From: Collinsella aerofaciens
GTDB lineage: Bacteria; Actinomycetota; Coriobacteriia; Coriobacteriales; Coriobacteriaceae
Direction of reading: 5' to 3'
NCBI RefSeq assembly: GCF_902364945.1
Contig: NZ_CABJFS010000003.1
Location: 1 to 64,000 of the forward strand
DNA length: 64,000 nt
The notes under the pieces were generated by a model, which saw only the letters and a program-made list of their open reading frames with translations, ran no database searches and was not told where the DNA came from. The position numbers and the translations under genes are program-made. Below, piece after piece: positions 61,050-64,000 of this stretch (its first letter is position 1; every line of letters starts with the position of its first letter).

Positions 61050-62405
61050 CTACTTGGGAGCGTTGCCGCTACGGTCGCGCTCGCTTTGCTCCACACGCCA
61101 CTCTTCCCAACCGCGGCCGGCAGGCTGCCAGAACGCGCCGCGCTCCAGCCCCTCGGGCAAGTAGCGCTGCTCGACCCAGCCTTCGGGATAATCATGCGGA
61201 TACTTATACACACCGTATTCGTCGCTGCCAGGACGATGACGATCGCGCAGGTAACTCGGCACCTCGCGAAGACCACTGCTGCGGATATCGGCCAGCGCCG
61301 CATCGATCGAGGCCTCACACGCGTTGGACTTAGGCGCCAGGCACACATAGAGCGCAGCCTGAGCCAGGTTGATGCGACACTCGGGATAGCCAATGACCTC
61401 GGCAGATTTAAATGCGGCATGTGCCACCAAAAGCGCCTGCGGGTCGGCGTTGCCAACATCCTCGGAAGCCTGAATCATAATGCGGCGAGCGATAAACTTG
61501 GGATCCTCCCCCGCATCGATCATGCGCGCAAGCCAATAAATGGTGGCATCGGGATCGCTGCCTCGCATGGACTTGATGAACGCGCTAATAATGTCGTAGT
61601 GCATATCACCGTTTTTGTCATACGAAAACCCACGACGCGGATTGGCGATCTTCACGTCGTCCACGGTAATGGGATAGCGTTCCCCCGCCGCCGGCGCTGG
61701 CGTTCCCTCAGTATCGGGACGCGTAACGGCAATCTCACTCGCAAGCTCGAGCGTCGTGAGCGCCGAGCGCGCATCACCCGCGGCCAGCGTGCAAATGGTC
61801 TTGACTGTATCCTTATCGGCCGAGAACTTTCCGTTTAAACCCTGCGGCGCCTCGAGCGCACGCTCAATGAGCGTGGCGATATCCTCGTCCTTCAGGTGCT
61901 CAAGCTCTACCACACGCCCACGCGAGAGCAATGCCGAGTTGACCTCAAAGTACGGGTTTTCCGTCGTGGCGCCAATCATAATGACGGTGCGGTTCTCGAC
62001 CGCATGCAGCAGGGCATCTTGCTGCGACTTCGAAAAGCGATGGATCTCATCGATAAACAGAATGGTGCGGCGGTCGTAGGTGTTCAGACGGGTCTTAGCC
62101 TCATCGATTACGCGGCGCAGGTCCTTCACAGTGCCCGTCACGGCGCTGACCTCGACAAACTCGCTCTTGGTATGGTTGGCGATAATGTGGGCCAGCGTCG
62201 TCTTGCCCGTGCCAGCCGGGCCGTACAGAATCACGCTCGACAGCACGTCATGCTCAATCGCGGCGCGCAGCCACGAGCCCTTACCGACGGCCTTTTGCTG
62301 GCCCACATACTCGTCGACCGAATTGGGGCGCATACGCACCGCAAGCGGCGCATTTTTAAAGGAGCGCTCGCGCGTCGAAGCAGAAAAAAGGTCGTCCATA
62401 GCCAT
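61050..62405 (-). CDS. rarA: Replication-associated recombination protein A (RarA/MgsA), AAA ATPase
   Basis: An AAA+ ATPase acting at stalled replication forks. Family order: PLAVRMRPNSVDEYVGQQ near the start, LYGPAGTGKTTLAHIIA (Walker A), ILFIDEIHRFSKSQQDALL (Walker B), GATTENPYFEVNSALLSR, LAAGDARSALTTLELA, and the C-terminal YDIISAFIKSMRGSDPDA, YWLARMIDAGEDPKFIARRIMIQASEDVGNADP block. Length about 451 is normal. The start is chosen as MAMDDLF at 62405; a nearby ATG at 62399 or 62414 could be used. Confidence 0.93.
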   Translation of the reverse strand: MAMDDLFSASTRERSFKNAPLAVRMRPNSVDEYVGQQKAVGKGSWLRAAIEHDVLSSVILYGPAGTGKTTLAHIIANHTKSEFVEVSAVTGTVKDLRRVIDEAKTRLNTYDRRTILFIDEIHRFSKSQQDALLHAVENRTVIMIGATTENPYFEVNSALLSRGRVVELEHLKDEDIATLIERALEAPQGLNGKFSADKDTVKTICTLAAGDARSALTTLELASEIAVTRPDTEGTPAPAAGERYPITVDDVKIANPRRGFSYDKNGDMHYDIISAFIKSMRGSDPDATIYWLARMIDAGEDPKFIARRIMIQASEDVGNADPQALLVAHAAFKSAEVIGYPECRINLAQAALYVCLAPKSNACEASIDAALADIRSSGLREVPSYLRDRHRPGSDEYGVYKYPHDYPEGWVEQRYLPEGLERGAFWQPAGRGWEEWRVEQSERDRSGNAPK

Positions 62406-62459
62406 CCCGTGCATTAATCAAAATCGTTGTTGACCAACAGTATACCGAAAGGATACGAA

Positions 62460-63707
62460 CTACCGTTCGTTAATATACGTGCGGTGCGGAAACTTTAGAC
62501 CTGGGAACAATTTGCTCGTCAGCTCGCAGAAATAACCATCCGTCATGCTTGCGATGTAATCGACGACGGCCTGATCCTTGTCGTCCTGCCAGGCATAGGT
62601 GCGATCGTAGTAGGAAAGCTGCTGCTCAATGCGCGAAACATGATGCTTAAAGATGTAAGAGGACTCGTCCCCTTTATTTAGATCCTGCAGGCAACGGTCG
62701 TAGAGCTTTTCGAAGGCCTCACGCAACTCTGCCTCGGAATCGCCTTCGATACCGCCCTTGCTATAGATCTTCTCGTAGTTCTCGCGCTTCGCCCGGCGGA
62801 TCTCCTCAAACAGGTCCTCGCTCATCTCGATACGCGGTTTGCCATAGCTATGCTCAACGATATCGATGGAAGCGTGCGTGAGAATCCAGCTGTTATAGGC
62901 GCCGCCCCGACCATCGTCAAAAGCGTCGGGCGACAGCAGGCCCGCCGCAATGGCGTCCTGACGATCACGACCGACGTAGGCGAGGATATCCGAGATACGC
63001 ACCACACAGCCCTCGAGGGTCATGGGGCGCAGGTGCTCGATCGCGCCATAGCCCGCGGCAATGCTGTCCTCGACGGTACGGTCGAACTGGTCAAACGACG
63101 CTATGTCCGAGAGTTCAAAGACACGCTGCTCGTACTCGCCGTTATGGCACAGCACGCCGTCGAGCGTCTGGAGCGACACGTTGCGGCCGTACAGCGCGTC
63201 GAGCACGCGGACGGACTGCACGTTATGGAAAAAATAACGACCCGTACGCTCGTGATAGATATCGTTGAGGAAACGCTCGCCGGCATGGCCAAAGGGCGTG
63301 TGGCCCAAATCGTGGCCCAGGCCAATCGCCTCGATCAAATCGCAGTTGAGGCCCAGGGCACGGCCGATATCGCGGGCAATGCGCGAGACGAGCTGCACAT
63401 GAAGGCCGCGCCGCGACAGGTCGTCGTTACTGCGAAAGCTAAAGACCTGCGTTTTGCCGGCATAACGCGTGTACGCAGGAAGATGAAGAATCTTTTCGGT
63501 ATCGCGCATAAACGCCGGACGCATAAGCGTGCCTTTGTCGGCAGCGCGATCTATACGACGAATGACCTGGTCGTCGCAGCATCGATAAGGATTAACGACA
63601 CCCGAGGCGCGGTCGGCGGCGATACGCTCGACCAGCTCGGGCGACAACGCCGCGGGAATGCGGTCCATGCGCGCCTTAATGACGGCCGTTTCTTGATTAG
63701 TTGCCAT
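62460..63707 (-). CDS. dgt: Deoxyguanosinetriphosphate triphosphohydrolase (dGTPase)
   Basis: HD-domain enzyme hydrolysing dGTP (or other dNTPs) to the nucleoside and triphosphate. The 415-residue protein has TRYAGKTQVFSF, RRGLHVQLVSRIARDIGRALGL, and IEAIGLGHDLGHTPFGHAGE with the HD pair, and ISDILAYVGRDRQDA. ATG 63707 follows AAGGAG by six bases. Confidence 0.9.
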   Translation of the reverse strand: MATNQETAVIKARMDRIPAALSPELVERIAADRASGVVNPYRCCDDQVIRRIDRAADKGTLMRPAFMRDTEKILHLPAYTRYAGKTQVFSFRSNDDLSRRGLHVQLVSRIARDIGRALGLNCDLIEAIGLGHDLGHTPFGHAGERFLNDIYHERTGRYFFHNVQSVRVLDALYGRNVSLQTLDGVLCHNGEYEQRVFELSDIASFDQFDRTVEDSIAAGYGAIEHLRPMTLEGCVVRISDILAYVGRDRQDAIAAGLLSPDAFDDGRGGAYNSWILTHASIDIVEHSYGKPRIEMSEDLFEEIRRAKRENYEKIYSKGGIEGDSEAELREAFEKLYDRCLQDLNKGDESSYIFKHHVSRIEQQLSYYDRTYAWQDDKDQAVVDYIASMTDGYFCELTSKLFPGLKFPHRTYINER

Positions 63708-63738
63708 GGCATGCTCCTTAAAAAGGATGCGCAATCGG

Positions 63739-64000
63739 TTACAATGTCCAGCCCACGACCTCGATTATGGCAAATATCGGCACCAAAAACGGGAGCAATG
63801 GCAGGGAGCGCGATTTTGTGAAGAGGCAGGAGAGGGCCAGGACCAGGAGCGCGACGGCAAATGCCACGATGCCGCCCAGAGGGTCGAGCGTGCAAAGCGC
63901 GAAAAGTGCCTTAGCATCTCCCATGCCGATGCCGGGGGCCTGGCGGAAACGCCGCCAAAGCGACTCGGTCAGCACAAGGGAAAGGTACACGATAACGGCA
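63739..64000 (-). CDS. Prepilin peptidase-like membrane protein (A24 family), partial
   Basis: The frame is open to the window edge, so the start is missing. The visible part (APGIGMGDAKALFALC...VAFAVALLVLALSCLF...LLPFLVPIFAIIEVVGWTL) has the GxGD motif of type IV prepilin/preflagellin aspartyl peptidases and membrane helices. The family usually makes 150-270 residues; here only the C-terminal part is present. Confidence 0.7.
   Translation of the reverse strand, partial: AVIVYLSLVLTESLWRRFRQAPGIGMGDAKALFALCTLDPLGGIVAFAVALLVLALSCLFTKSRSLPLLPFLVPIFAIIEVVGWTL

Noticed and set aside
1..64000. CRISPR arrays, rRNA genes or an obvious phage
   Set aside because: No regularly spaced short repeats, rRNA sequence or phage structural genes were seen.

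Overview
The window looks like a chromosome segment from a GC-rich, single-membrane gut actinobacterium of the class Coriobacteriia. Collinsella or a close relative is my best guess; this is inferred from overall gene style and recalled gene content, not from a search. Genes are dense, mostly start at ATG or GTG behind GGAG-type ribosome binding sites, and are often joined by 4-8 base overlaps. Proteins such as an L,D-transpeptidase, MltG, Asp23, RpiR and a SigB/F-type sigma factor fit this group.

Layout. 1-1840: the end of an integrative/conjugative-type element (truncated PcfB-like gene, DUF5348, HTH/DUF6017 replication-type protein), on the minus strand. 2100-9271: core genes on the plus strand: L-serine dehydratase behind a large hairpin repeat, an L,D-transpeptidase, and a MacA/MacB-type efflux operon. 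9357-32023: an apparent acquired island bounded by remnants of two different insertion sequences (IS21-type on the left, IS3-type on the right). It holds a 17-gene anaerobic cobalamin (B12) operon on the minus strand (cbiF-D-L-G-H-ET-A-cobT-U-S-cobU/C fusion-cbiB-cobD-cbiP-cobO-cbiC-cbiJ). Divergent from it is a five-gene plus-strand operon behind a consensus promoter and a cobalamin riboswitch: a Tat-exported lipoprotein version of the chelatase CbiK, a small lipoprotein, a substrate-binding protein that seems to carry a related domain, a FecCD-type permease and an ATPase.

32026-36040: TetR regulator, flippase-like membrane protein, two tRNA-Glu genes, CCA-adding enzyme. 36074-43982: fructose/PTS block (two PfkB sugar-phosphate kinases, enzyme I, HPr, fructose IIBCA, RpiR regulator). 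44204-54683: housekeeping run recN-nadK-tlyA-xseB-nusB-asp23-efp, pepP, an aroB-like gene with aroK, yqeG, mltG, ruvX. 54693-64000: alaS, a small membrane protein, an AI-2E-family transporter, a sigma/anti-sigma-like pair with a DUF948 protein, rarA, dgt, and part of a prepilin-peptidase-like gene at the right edge.

The most unusual material is of two kinds. First, there are large imperfect-to-perfect hairpin repeats in at least two families. Each copy has a conserved core but its own, locus-specific complementary arms. In one family the core keeps base pairing through compensatory changes, and one copy lies inside the start of the transporter ATPase gene. Second, there is the exported CbiK/lipoprotein/ABC system under B12 riboswitch control. 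It looks like a surface metal-chelatase or tetrapyrrole-handling uptake system rather than ordinary cytoplasmic B12 synthesis. Several apparently active-site-less relatives of known enzymes (AroB-like, RsbW-like, second CobU) are also present.
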